Assembly (NCBI RefSeq): GCF_014490665.1 | Contig: NZ_CP061038.1 | Span: 2,666,001-2,730,000 of the forward strand | Origin: Sphingomonas alpina | Lineage (GTDB): Bacteria > Pseudomonadota > Alphaproteobacteria > Sphingomonadales > Sphingomonadaceae | DNA: 64,000 nucleotides | Reading direction: 5' to 3' | Shown: positions 54,879 to 63,601 of the stretch, one piece after another | Position numbering within the stretch: position 1 is the first letter of the stretch | How the letters are laid out: the number at the start of each line of letters is the position of its first letter | Made by a program: the position numbers and the translations under genes | Notes under the pieces: model-generated | What the model saw: the letters and a program-made list of their open reading frames with translations, nothing else | Told to the model about the DNA's origin: nothing | The model's database searches: none

Positions 54879-54894
54879 CCCGGCGAAAGCCGGG
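54879..54894. terminator. short hairpin between trpS and dnaA (convergent)
   Basis: CCCGGC-gaaa-GCCGGG, with a stable GNRA loop, 8 nt after the trpS stop. No T-run. It resembles half of the 45470/57963 repeats. Confidence 0.4.
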
Positions 54895-54917
54895 ACTCGG
54901 GCAACTAGACCGGAAGG

Positions 54918-56306
54918 TTAGCCCTCCAACTCCCTGAGCAGCATCCGCACCGCTCCATCTATCTCACGATCGGTGTCACGCAGCGCTTCGATCCGGCGCA
55001 CAGCATGGATCACGGTCGAATGGTCGCGGCCGCCGAACTTGCGGCCGATCTCCGGCAGTGAGCGGGTGGTGAGCCGCTTGGCCAGATACATGGCGATCTG
55101 GCGCGGACGGGCGACGACAACGGCGCGGCGCGCCGAAACCAGGTCGACCGGCTTCAGCTCGAAATGCGCCGACACCGCCTTCTGGATCTCATCAATCGTC
55201 ACGCGGCGTTCTGCGCCGCGCAGCACATCACCCAGGGTCGCCACCGCGAAGTCGAGGTCGATCGCCTCACCGGTCAGTTGCGCATAGGCTACCAGCCGGT
55301 TGAGTGACCCTTCCAGGTCGCGGATATTGGCCGTGATGCGCGTCGCAAGCAGGTCGAGCACGTCGGCCGGCACCTTCGCCTCGGGAAGATCGGCAAGCTT
55401 GCGCTCAAGCACCGCGCGACGCAGCGCCAGATCGGGCGTCTTGATATCCGCAACCAAGCCGACCGACAGGCGCGACGTGATCCGCGTCTCGACTCCATCG
55501 AGCCCTTGCGGGCAACGATCGGCGCTGATCACCAGCCGGTGCCCCGCACCCATCACTTCGTTGATGGTGTGGAAGAACTCTTCCTGCGTCGCGTCCTTGC
55601 CGGCGATGAACTGCAGGTCATCGATCATCAGCATGTCAGCCGCACGCAACCGCGTCTTGAACGCATGCGTATCCTTGGCGCGCATCGCCGAGACGAATTC
55701 GAACATGAAGCGCTCGGCCGACATCAGGATGACCGACGCCTCGGGGCATGCCGCAAGAAAGGCATGACCAATCGCGTGCATCAGATGGGTCTTGCCCTGC
55801 CCCGTGCCACTATGAAGGAACAAGGGGCTGAAGCGGGGCTTACCGGGTTCGGCCAGCGCCCTGGCGGCGTTGAAGGCCACCATGTTCGACGAATCGACCA
55901 CGAACCGATCGAAGGTGAAGCGCGAATCGAGTGCAGGACGCGCGGACGGCGCCGCAGGCTTGACCACCGGCGCGCTCGATGTCTCGACCGTCAGTACGGC
56001 GGGAGCGACCGAGGCGGCGCGAGTCTCGATCGATACTTTGCGTATGTCGGGCAGCAGCGCACGGAATTCGGCAACCAGACGGTCCGCGTAATGGTTGCGC
56101 ACCCAGTTGGTCATGAAAGCGGACGGCAGCGCGAGCCGAATCGTATCGGCCTCGCCGCTGTCGATCAGTTCGATCGGCTTCAGCCACTGGTCGAACAGGC
56201 GCACCCCTGCCGATTCGCGCAGATGGCCACGCACGGTTGCCCATGCCTTCCCACTGTCATTCTGATGTCCGGGTCGTTTGGCTGACCCGTTATCCATCCC
56301 CGTCAC
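54918..56306 (-). CDS. dnaA: chromosomal replication initiator DnaA
   Basis: 462 residues. N-terminal domain (AWATVRGHLRESAGVRLFDQW), AAA+ core with Walker A SGTGQGKTHLMHAIG, Walker B MLMIDDLQFIAGKD, sensor motifs, and the DNA-binding domain with FGGRDHSTVIHAVRRIE. GTG 56306 has GGAGGGG seven bases upstream; ATG 56297 is possible. The DnaA signature is intact. Downstream of rpsT on the same strand. Confidence 0.96.
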   Translation of the reverse strand: MTGMDNGSAKRPGHQNDSGKAWATVRGHLRESAGVRLFDQWLKPIELIDSGEADTIRLALPSAFMTNWVRNHYADRLVAEFRALLPDIRKVSIETRAASVAPAVLTVETSSAPVVKPAAPSARPALDSRFTFDRFVVDSSNMVAFNAARALAEPGKPRFSPLFLHSGTGQGKTHLMHAIGHAFLAACPEASVILMSAERFMFEFVSAMRAKDTHAFKTRLRAADMLMIDDLQFIAGKDATQEEFFHTINEVMGAGHRLVISADRCPQGLDGVETRITSRLSVGLVADIKTPDLALRRAVLERKLADLPEAKVPADVLDLLATRITANIRDLEGSLNRLVAYAQLTGEAIDLDFAVATLGDVLRGAERRVTIDEIQKAVSAHFELKPVDLVSARRAVVVARPRQIAMYLAKRLTTRSLPEIGRKFGGRDHSTVIHAVRRIEALRDTDREIDGAVRMLLRELEG

Positions 56307-56779
56307 GCGTTAACCCCTCCGCGCGATGCTGGATTTCTGCCCCCGCATCGCTTGATTTCGACCGGCAAAAGCATCGCGCAGCCGGAATCGAGGTCCGCCG
56401 ACGGCAAAGCTTTCGCAATTAGCGCGCACGACTGATGGCGTCGCGGCGAAGGGCTGATTATGAAGATCGCAGCGAGTCGATCAAGGCCTGAGCCTGTCAG
56501 AAAATTGAAATAATCCGGTTGACTCGGCCTGAGCCACGGATTTCCGTCAGAAATCTTACAAGCCACTGTATTAGCATAACTAATTTAAGAACAGGCCGAA
56601 TCGTACCGGTGCGAATCGCGGTGAATCCTGCCTTTTCTATTTATGTTCCGGCGGTCGATTTCGGGGTGCGTCGCAGCATGCTTCAGGGTGCCCCCGGGAT
56701 GCGCCAACACCGCTCCACGGACGACAAAAAGCCCGCCGGGACAGGTCCTGGCGGGCGTTTATCGCTAAGCCATAAAGAC
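56307..56779. other. intergenic region upstream of dnaA
   Basis: 473 bp. Holds the rpsT terminator (56725-56756) and a pair of direct repeats: GGCCTGAGCC at 56485 and 56526 and GTCAGAAA at 56496 and 56546. I find no convincing TTATCCACA boxes, so I do not call an origin. A moderately AT-rich stretch is at 56500-56600. Confidence 0.5.
56725..56756 (-). terminator. intrinsic terminator of rpsT
   Basis: On the minus strand a GCCCGCC/GGCGGGC stem extended by GGAC/GTCC is followed by TTTTTGT. It lies 24 nt past the rpsT stop. The clearest intrinsic terminator in the window. Confidence 0.85.
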
Positions 56780-57043
56780 TTAGCCGAGTGCGGTGACTGC
56801 CTTGGTCAAGCGCGCGAACTTCCGCGAGGCGGTGTTCTTGTGGAACACGCCCTTGGCAACGCCACGCGCCAGTTCCGGCTGTGCCGCTGCGAGTGCAGTG
56901 GTCGCCGCACCCTTGTCGCCCGCCGCAATCGCCGATTCGACCTTCTTGATGAAGGTACGGATGCGGCCAACCCGGTTGCCGTTTACTTCCGCGCGACGAT
57001 CGTTGCGACGGATACGCTTTTTCGCCTGTGGCGTGTTCGCCAT
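56780..57043 (-). CDS. rpsT: 30S ribosomal protein S20
   Basis: 87 residues, [20 protein letters not shown] then [15 protein letters not shown] and [19 protein letters not shown]. Binds 16S rRNA. AGAGGG upstream of ATG. Upstream neighbour of dnaA. Confidence 0.97.
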   Translation of the reverse strand: MANTPQAKKRIRRNDRRAEVNGNRVGRIRTFIKKVESAIAAGDKGAATTALAAAQPELARGVAKGVFHKNTASRKFARLTKAVTALG

Positions 57044-57140
57044 GAAGCCCTCTGATCTAAAATAGAAAAGGGCGCAGGCGGCAAAGCCCACGGCCCCGGA
57101 AAGCGCGGTCCTTACGCAAGACCGCCTCGTTGGTCAACCA

Positions 57141-57953
57141 TCAGCGCTGGCATTTCGGACACCAGAAGGTCGAACGCCCGCCCTCGCTGTAGCGCTGGAC
57201 GGTACCGCCACAGGCGCATGGCTCCCCTTCACGGCCATAGACCGCGAATTGCTTGGAGAAATAGCCAAGCTCGCCATCGGGCCTGACATAATCGCGCAAA
57301 CTCGAGCCCCCGGCCTCGATCGCGGCAAGCAGGACTTCGCGAATCGCCTCGACCAGCCGCTCGAGTCGCGGCAGCGAAATACGGCCCGCAGCGCGTTTGG
57401 GTGAGATCCTGGCCAGGAACAGCGCCTCGCAGACGTAAATATTGCCCAGCCCTGCCACGATGCGCTGGTCGAGCAGCATCAGCTTGATCGACGCCTTGCG
57501 CCCGGTGAGTGCGGTCAGCAAGTGATCGGCGGTGAGGCCGGGCCCGAGCGGCTCCGGCCCCATCGCCGCGAACGCCGGATAAAGATCGAGCGCGTCGGTT
57601 CGCACCAGATCGACAAAGCCGAATCGCCGTGCGTCGTTGAGCGCGAGTCGGCGCCCCGCATCGGTGTCGATCAGCAGATGGTCGTGTGCCAGCAACTCGC
57701 CCGGATCGACTCGCCACCGTCCCGACATACCGAGATGGAAGATCATCGTATCGCCGCGATCCGTGTCGATCAGGCCATATTTCGCACGACGGCCAAGGCC
57801 CGTCACGACCGCGCCCGTCATTCGCTGGCGCAGATCGACAGGAAAAGCATGGCGCAGGTCACCGCGTCGGGTCTCGACGTTCGACAGGCGCTGGCCCTCG
57901 AGGACGGGACGCAGACCTTGTACCGTGGTTTCGACTTCGGGAAGTTCTGGCAT
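57141..57953 (-). CDS. mutM: formamidopyrimidine-DNA glycosylase
   Basis: 270 residues. Starts PELPEVETT after Met, with catalytic N-terminal Pro and Glu; the H2TH region (GLGNIYVCEALFLA) and C-terminal zinc finger are present. The finger reads CAC then CPKC, so the first pair is spaced by one residue rather than two. Removes 8-oxoguanine. Divergent from ubiE across an inverted repeat. Confidence 0.95.
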   Translation of the reverse strand: MPELPEVETTVQGLRPVLEGQRLSNVETRRGDLRHAFPVDLRQRMTGAVVTGLGRRAKYGLIDTDRGDTMIFHLGMSGRWRVDPGELLAHDHLLIDTDAGRRLALNDARRFGFVDLVRTDALDLYPAFAAMGPEPLGPGLTADHLLTALTGRKASIKLMLLDQRIVAGLGNIYVCEALFLARISPKRAAGRISLPRLERLVEAIREVLLAAIEAGGSSLRDYVRPDGELGYFSKQFAVYGREGEPCACGGTVQRYSEGGRSTFWCPKCQR

Positions 57954-57962
57954 CTGATCTCC

Positions 57963-58046
57963 GTCATTCCCGTGAAAGCGGGAATCCCGCTTCTTCTACG
58001 CCACCCAGTATCGAGGCGGCGGGATTCCCGCTTTCGCGGGAATGAC
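57963..58046. repeat. inverted repeat between mutM and ubiE
   Basis: Arms 57963-57989 and 58020-58046 (27 nt) are reverse complements with one mismatch around a 30-bp centre. Core TCATTCCCGNGAAAGCGGGA is shared with 45470. Confidence 0.8.
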
Positions 58047-58101
58047 AATAAGGGTCAACGCGGCTTTGCGCTTGAGCCGATGCTTAGCTAGAGCGACGCC
58101 C

Positions 58102-58833
58102 ATGACCGACACCGTCTCCTTCGGCTATGAAGATATTGCCGCTTCCGAAAAGACCGCCCGCGTTGGCGGTGTGTTCACCAGCGTCGCTTCCAAATACGAC
58201 CTGATGAACGATGCGATGTCAGGCGGCATGCACCGCTTGTGGAAGGACCGTTTCGTGCGCCGGGTAAAACCGCGCGAGGACGAACAGATTCTCGACATGG
58301 CAGGCGGCACCGGCGACATCGCCTTTCGCCTCGCAGCCAGCGGCGCGGCTGTAACGGTCGCCGATATCAATCCGGCGATGCTTGAGGTCGGCATGGAACG
58401 CGCGGCCAAGCGCGGCATTGACGGGCTGGTCTGGACCGAGGCCAATGCCGAGGTACTGACCTTTCCCGACCGCTTCTTCGATGCCTATACGATCGCCTTC
58501 GGGATCCGCAACGTGACCGATATTCCCAAGGCATTGCGCGAGGCACATCGGGTGCTGCGCCGTGGCGGTCGTTTCTACTGCCTCGAATTCTCGACCACTC
58601 TGTGGCCCGGCTTCGGCGAAATCTATGACGCCTATTCACATAAAATCGTACCCAAGGTCGGCAAGCTCCTGGCCCAGGATGAGGATAGCTATCGCTATCT
58701 TATCGAATCGATCCGCCGTTTTCCCGACATGGAAAAGTTCAAGGGCATGATTGCCGAGGCCGGCTTCGTGCAGACCAAGGTCGAGCCGATGCTGGGCGGG
58801 CTGGTCGCGATCCATAGCGGCTGGAAGATCTAG
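58102..58833 (+). CDS. ubiE: demethylubiquinol/menaquinol methyltransferase UbiE
   Basis: 243 residues. SAM motif LDMAGGTGDIAFRLA (a usual motif I), then FGIRNVTDIPKALREAHRVL and LEFS, typical of UbiE. Carries out the C-methylation in ubiquinone synthesis. Followed 6 bp later by ubiB. Confidence 0.95.
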   Translation: MTDTVSFGYEDIAASEKTARVGGVFTSVASKYDLMNDAMSGGMHRLWKDRFVRRVKPREDEQILDMAGGTGDIAFRLAASGAAVTVADINPAMLEVGMERAAKRGIDGLVWTEANAEVLTFPDRFFDAYTIAFGIRNVTDIPKALREAHRVLRRGGRFYCLEFSTTLWPGFGEIYDAYSHKIVPKVGKLLAQDEDSYRYLIESIRRFPDMEKFKGMIAEAGFVQTKVEPMLGGLVAIHSGWKI

Positions 58834-58839
58834 CTGCTC

Positions 58840-60375
58840 GTGACCGCCCCCGCAGTCCATCTCTGGCGCCTCCTCAAATGGGGCCGCATCCTCGCACGCC
58901 ACGGCGCGCTGCGGGGTATCGAGCGCGATCCCAACACGCCGATACCGGTGCGCCGCCTGGCGCGCATCGCCCGGTTCGGCGCCCGCGTGCCCAAGGTGCC
59001 GGCCTATGCCGATGCGCTGCAGGCGATCGGTCCTGCCGCGATCAAGCTTGGCCAGACGCTGGCGACTCGGCCCGATATCGTCGGCGATGTCGCGGCGCAC
59101 GACCTGCTTCGCCTGCAGGATGCGCTGCCGCCGGTTCCGTACGAGACGATCCACGCCGCGATGACGCGAGCGTTCGGCCGCGACCCGGCGGAGCTTTTCC
59201 AGTCGATCGATCCGGTCCCGGTCGGCGCCGCGTCGATCGCCCAGGTCCATCGTGCCGTCACCACCGATGGCCGCCAGGTCGCGGTCAAGGTGCTGCGGCC
59301 GGGCGTCGAGGAGGAATTCGCGCGGGCGATCGACACCTATCAATGGGCCGCGGCGCAAATCGAGGCGATGGGCGGCGAATTGTCGCGATTGCGCCCGCGT
59401 CTGGTGATCGAGACCTTCAAGCGCTGGACCTTGCGTGAACTCGACCTGCGGCGCGAGGCGGCGTCTGCCTCCGAATTGGCCGAGGCGATGACCGCCGAGC
59501 CGGATTTCTTCATTCCCGCGATCGACTGGCAGCGCACTACGACCAAGGTGCTTACCATTGCCTGGATCGACGGCATCAAGCTGTCCAACCGCGATGCGCT
59601 GATCGCGGCGGGCTATGATCGCAAAAAGCTCGCCGATACGCTGGTGCATGCCTTTCTGCGCCAGGCGATCGCGGAGGGTTTTTTCCATGCCGACATGCAT
59701 CAGGGGAATTTGTTCGCGCTGCCCGACGGCAAGATTGCAGCGATCGATTTCGGCATCATGGGCCGGATCGATCGGCGCGCACGGGTATGGCTGGCGGAGA
59801 TTCTCTACGGCCTGATCACCGGCAATTACAAACGCGTGGCGGAAATCCATTTCGAGGCGGGCTATGTGCCCGCCCATCACAATGTCGCGGAGTTCGCCAC
59901 GGCCTTGCGCGCGGTGGGCGAGCCGATGCGCGGGCTGGCGGTCAAGGACATGTCGATCGGCATGATGCTCGACGGGCTGTTCAATATCACGCGCGATTTC
60001 GACATGCAGACTCAGCCGCATCTTTTGCTGCTGCAAAAGACCATGGTGATGGTCGAAGGCGTGGCGACCAGCCTCGACCCCGATATCAACCTGTGGGAAT
60101 CGGCGGCGCCGTTCGTGCGCGAATGGATCCGGACCGAGCTCGGCCCTGAAGCCGCGGTCGCCGACCGCCTCATCACCGACTTGCGTACGCTCGCGCGGCT
60201 GCCCGACCTCATCCGCAATATCGAATTGCGCTATCCGGCGCCGGGTGGCGCGCCGCCGACGCCGCCGCTGCGCGAGATCGAAGTGGTGAGGATCGGTGGC
60301 GGCTGGCGCTATGCCGCGGTCGCCATTCTCAGCGCGGTCGTGAGCGCGGCGGCGGTATGGGCGATCATCGGCTAG
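58840..60375 (+). CDS. ubiB: ubiquinone biosynthesis kinase-like protein UbiB
   Basis: 511 residues. Atypical kinase of the ABC1/ADCK family: KxGQ motif in AAIKLGQTLATRPD, QVAVKVLRPG, HADMHQGNLFALPDG and AIDFGIMGRID, plus C-terminal membrane helix (YAAVAILSAVVSAAAVWAIIG). Needed for ubiquinone synthesis. GTG start; ribosome site weak, so translation is probably coupled to ubiE. Confidence 0.93.
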   Translation: MTAPAVHLWRLLKWGRILARHGALRGIERDPNTPIPVRRLARIARFGARVPKVPAYADALQAIGPAAIKLGQTLATRPDIVGDVAAHDLLRLQDALPPVPYETIHAAMTRAFGRDPAELFQSIDPVPVGAASIAQVHRAVTTDGRQVAVKVLRPGVEEEFARAIDTYQWAAAQIEAMGGELSRLRPRLVIETFKRWTLRELDLRREAASASELAEAMTAEPDFFIPAIDWQRTTTKVLTIAWIDGIKLSNRDALIAAGYDRKKLADTLVHAFLRQAIAEGFFHADMHQGNLFALPDGKIAAIDFGIMGRIDRRARVWLAEILYGLITGNYKRVAEIHFEAGYVPAHHNVAEFATALRAVGEPMRGLAVKDMSIGMMLDGLFNITRDFDMQTQPHLLLLQKTMVMVEGVATSLDPDINLWESAAPFVREWIRTELGPEAAVADRLITDLRTLARLPDLIRNIELRYPAPGGAPPTPPLREIEVVRIGGGWRYAAVAILSAVVSAAAVWAIIG

Positions 60376-60377
60376 CG

Positions 60378-61502
60378 ATGGCCCGCTTGCACGCCCCGCT
60401 CTGGCTCACCGCACCAAGCCGTTTTGCCGGGATCAAACCGCCCCTGGCGCGGATCGGCATCGCGCTGCTAGCCTTCCTGCTCGCCGCCACCTTGACTGCC
60501 CTCGCCTCACCCGGCCCCCCGCCGGTGAGCCACGACCCCGCCCAGCGCGCCGACGACCAGGCCGATGTCGTCCTTTACGAATCGATCGTCTCCGGCGTTC
60601 GGGCGGGTGGCAATTATTACACCGTCACCGCCGACGCCTTGCGGGCAGGCAATTATCCGCTGCGGCCGTTCGTCACTTTCCGCCTGCCAACGCTGGCGGT
60701 CGTGCAGGCGGCGCTGCCGAACGAAGTGACCGTTCTGCTGCTTTATATCCTGGCCGCCGCGGTGATGCTCGCCTGGTTCATTCGCCTGCGCCCGGCATTC
60801 GCGCGCGCGCCGCCCCTGTTCATCGCACTGGTCCTGCTCGCCGCGGGAATGGTGGTGTTCGTCCAGCCCGAACTCGCCAATTTCCATGAAGTGTGGGCGG
60901 GCCTGCTGATCGCACTGTCGCTTGCGCTGCGCCGGCCGGGCCGCTGGATCGAGGCGGTCGCTTTCGGACTGATCGCGATGCTGATCCGCGAAACCGCCGC
61001 GCTCTATGTCGCGATCATGGCCATTCTCGCCTTTGCCGAGGGGCATCGCCGCGAGGCGCTGGGCTGGTGCGTGCCGGTCGTCGTCCTCGCAGCCGTCGTG
61101 GCGCTTCACGCCCATGCCGTCGGGCAGGTCGTCCGTCCGCTCGACCCCGCATCGCCGGGCTGGGCGGGACTGCTTGGCTTTGGCTTCTTCGTGAAGACGA
61201 TCACGCTCTCGACCGCGCTCAACCTTGCGCCCGCCTGGATCGCTGCCCTGCTCATCGGCCTGACCCTGTTCGGCTGGGCGGCATGGAACGATGCGCTGGC
61301 ACTGCGCGCGCTCGCCATCTTCTGCGCCTATGCCGCCTTGCTTGGCCTGTTCGGACGGGTCGATACCTTCTATTGGGGACTGATGATCGCACCCACGATC
61401 CTGGTCGGCCTTGCCTTTGTGCCGGATGGCCTGCGCGATCTTGTCAGCGCGGCAATAGCCCGGCGCAAGATCACCGTGACCCGGCTGACCAGAGGGAGCT
61501 GA
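60378..61502 (+). CDS. multi-pass membrane protein of unknown function
   Basis: 374 residues with about nine hydrophobic segments (for example IGIALLAFLLAATLTALAS, VTVLLLYILAAAVMLAW, PLFIALVLLAAGMVVF, EALGWCVPVVVLAAVVAL). The N-terminal periplasmic loop is polar (HDPAQRADDQADVVLYESIVSGV), reminiscent of GT-C glycosyltransferases where a loop Asp or Glu is catalytic, but I cannot assign a family. Lies between ubiB and coaC in the same direction; ATG 60378 is two bases after the ubiB stop. Confidence 0.7.
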   Translation: MARLHAPLWLTAPSRFAGIKPPLARIGIALLAFLLAATLTALASPGPPPVSHDPAQRADDQADVVLYESIVSGVRAGGNYYTVTADALRAGNYPLRPFVTFRLPTLAVVQAALPNEVTVLLLYILAAAVMLAWFIRLRPAFARAPPLFIALVLLAAGMVVFVQPELANFHEVWAGLLIALSLALRRPGRWIEAVAFGLIAMLIRETAALYVAIMAILAFAEGHRREALGWCVPVVVLAAVVALHAHAVGQVVRPLDPASPGWAGLLGFGFFVKTITLSTALNLAPAWIAALLIGLTLFGWAAWNDALALRALAIFCAYAALLGLFGRVDTFYWGLMIAPTILVGLAFVPDGLRDLVSAAIARRKITVTRLTRGS

Positions 61503-61506
61503 GGCA

Positions 61507-62040
61507 ATGAAAATCCTTCTGATCGTCGGCGGCGGCATCGCGGCCTACAAGGCGTGCGAAGTAATCCGGCTGTGCCGCAAGGCCGGGATTGAGGTGAAGT
61601 GCGTGCTGACCGCAGGTGGGCAGCATTTCGTCACGCCGATGACGCTCGCCGCATTATCGGAAAATCAGGTCTATACGACCTTGTGGGATTTGAAGGACGA
61701 GGCGGAGATGGGCCATATTCAGCTCAGCCGCGAGGCCGATCTGGTCGTCATCGCGCCCGCAACCGCAGACCTGATGGCGAAGATGGCGGCCGGCATCGCC
61801 GACGATCTGGCAACGACATTGCTGCTCGCGACCGACAAGCCGGTGCTCGCTGCCCCCGCGATGAACGTACGCATGTGGGGCCATGCCGCGACTCGCCGTA
61901 ATGTCGCGACGCTGCGCGGGGACGGCGTCACGGTGATCGAGCCCGATGAAGGCCCGATGGCGTGCGGCGAATATGGCCCCGGCCGCCTGCCCGAGCCGGA
62001 AGCGATCCTCGCCGCAATCCAGCATCACCTTTCCGCCTGA
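61507..62040 (+). CDS. coaC: phosphopantothenoylcysteine decarboxylase (CoaC part)
   Basis: 177 residues, the HFCD flavoprotein: IVGGGIAAYKACEVIRLCRKAG, CVLTAGGQHFVTPMTLAAL, APATADLMAKMAAGIADDLATTLLLA, and PAMNVRMW with the catalytic Asn. Usually the N-terminal half of bifunctional CoaBC. Here it ends with TGA directly before the coaB start, in the same frame, so the two parts may be separate proteins or a fusion with an in-frame stop. Confidence 0.9.
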   Translation: MKILLIVGGGIAAYKACEVIRLCRKAGIEVKCVLTAGGQHFVTPMTLAALSENQVYTTLWDLKDEAEMGHIQLSREADLVVIAPATADLMAKMAAGIADDLATTLLLATDKPVLAAPAMNVRMWGHAATRRNVATLRGDGVTVIEPDEGPMACGEYGPGRLPEPEAILAAIQHHLSA

Positions 62041-62685
62041 ATGCTGTCCGGCAAGCATATCCTCGTCACCGCCGGGCCGACCCATGAGCCGATCGACCCG
62101 GTGCGGTACCTGGCCAATCGCTCTTCGGGGCGTCAGGGGTTCGCCATTGCCGGTGCGCTGGCGAAACTCGGCGCGCGAGTCACGCTGATCGCCGGGCCGG
62201 TGACGCTCGAGACCCCCGCAGGGGTCGACCGGGTCGATGTCGAGACTGCATTACAGATGGAAGCGGCGGTGGCACAGGCGCTTCCCGCGGATGTCGCAGT
62301 GATGGTTGCCGCCGTCGCCGACTGGCGCGTCGAGAGCGCGGGCCAGAAGATCAAGAAGCATGGCGCGCCGCCGGTCCTGCAACTGGTCGAGAATCCGGAT
62401 ATTCTGGCAGGCCTCGCGAAAAGTGCCCGACGCCCGGATCTGCTCATCGGCTTCGCCGCTGAAACCGAAAGAGTCATCGAACACGCGACCGCCAAACGCC
62501 TGCGCAAGGGGGCCGACTGGATCGTCGCCAACGACGTCTCGGGCGATGTCATGGGGGGAGAAGCGAACACCGTGCATATCGTGACCGATGCCGGGGTCGA
62601 AAGCTGGGAAAAGCTTCCCAAGGCCGATGTCGCCACCCGGCTGGCGGCCCGGATTGCGGAGGCGTTGAAGCCGAGGGGTGCCTGA
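62041..62685 (+). CDS. coaB: phosphopantothenate-cysteine ligase (CoaB part)
   Basis: 214 residues. [21 protein letters not shown] is the hallmark of the CoaB half, followed by [24 protein letters not shown] and LIGFAAETE. Joins cysteine to 4'-phosphopantothenate. ATG 62041 follows the coaC TGA at once and is in the same frame. No ribosome site is visible except within the coaC end, so reinitiation would be needed. Confidence 0.9.
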   Translation: MLSGKHILVTAGPTHEPIDPVRYLANRSSGRQGFAIAGALAKLGARVTLIAGPVTLETPAGVDRVDVETALQMEAAVAQALPADVAVMVAAVADWRVESAGQKIKKHGAPPVLQLVENPDILAGLAKSARRPDLLIGFAAETERVIEHATAKRLRKGADWIVANDVSGDVMGGEANTVHIVTDAGVESWEKLPKADVATRLAARIAEALKPRGA

Positions 62686-62759
62686 TCCAATATCAGCTTT
62701 ACCGGACACGAGCAGAACGCCCCTTCGACAAGCGCCTTCCGAACGTTATTGAGACGCCC

Positions 62760-63206
62760 ATGACGACTCCGATCACCATCGCCCTGAAGCGCCTCCCGCA
62801 CGGCGCAAACCTTCCCCTTCCCGCCTATGCGACACATGGCGCAGCTGGCATGGACGTGGTGTCGGCCGAGGACAAAATACTGGCGCCCGGCGAGCGGGCG
62901 GCCGTCGCGACCGGCTTCGCCATCGCCATTCCAGAGGGTTATGAAGTACAGGTCCGGCCTCGCTCGGGCCTAGCGCTCAAGCATGGCGTCACCTGCCTCA
63001 ATACGCCCGGCACGATCGACAGCGACTATCGCGGCGAAGTGAAGATCATCCTGGCCAATCTCGGCACGGAACCGTTCGTCATTGCGCGCGGCGAGCGGAT
63101 CGCCCAACTCGTTCCGGCCCCGGTCCAGCGCGCTGTGCTGGACGAAGTCGATAACCTCGACGATACTGTTCGCGGTACCGGAGGGTTTGGGTCGACAGGA
63201 CGATGA
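62760..63206 (+). CDS. dut: dUTP diphosphatase
   Basis: 148 residues with the five trimeric dUTPase motifs: [38 protein letters not shown] and [11 protein letters not shown]. Keeps uracil out of DNA. Downstream gene starts within its stop. Confidence 0.96.
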   Translation: MTTPITIALKRLPHGANLPLPAYATHGAAGMDVVSAEDKILAPGERAAVATGFAIAIPEGYEVQVRPRSGLALKHGVTCLNTPGTIDSDYRGEVKIILANLGTEPFVIARGERIAQLVPAPVQRAVLDEVDNLDDTVRGTGGFGSTGR

Positions 63207-63601
63207 CGGCTTCGCTGATCATGGCGCTTGCACTGCAGGCGGCCGCTGTCGCGCCCGATGTCGGCCCGCCGCGTGACTGGTCAGCGCTTGCCCCCCTGCC
63301 CTTCACCACGCAGCCCGACTATCCCGCCAGCCTGAGCAGCTTCGTCGAGGACGAGGTCAAGGCCGGTCATTGCGTTCCGCCCAAGCGAGTCGATGGATTG
63401 AGTCAGGTCGACATTTCGCTCGCCGTGCTGATCGTGCCCGGCGGCAGCGTGAAGCGCATCGTACCGCAAGCGATCGACTGCCCGACGGTCGAGCAATATA
63501 GCGCGGGCCTGATCCTCAAGATGTCGCGCGATAATATCAAGGCATCGCCGGCAACGGACACCTGGTATCGGACCAGCATGACCTTTACCTGGGGCAAATG
63601 A
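63203..63601 (+). CDS. small secreted protein, TonB-C-terminal-like
   Basis: 132 residues with a short hydrophobic leader ([14 protein letters not shown]). The rest has the pattern of a TonB C-terminal-like domain ([30 protein letters not shown]) with two Cys. Function unknown. Overlaps dut and the next gene by ATGA. Confidence 0.65.
   Translation: MTASLIMALALQAAAVAPDVGPPRDWSALAPLPFTTQPDYPASLSSFVEDEVKAGHCVPPKRVDGLSQVDISLAVLIVPGGSVKRIVPQAIDCPTVEQYSAGLILKMSRDNIKASPATDTWYRTSMTFTWGK

Noticed and set aside
56307-56779. Origin of replication next to dnaA
   Set aside because: No cluster of TTATCCACA-like boxes and no clear AT-rich unwinding element with them; in many alphaproteobacteria the origin is not beside dnaA.
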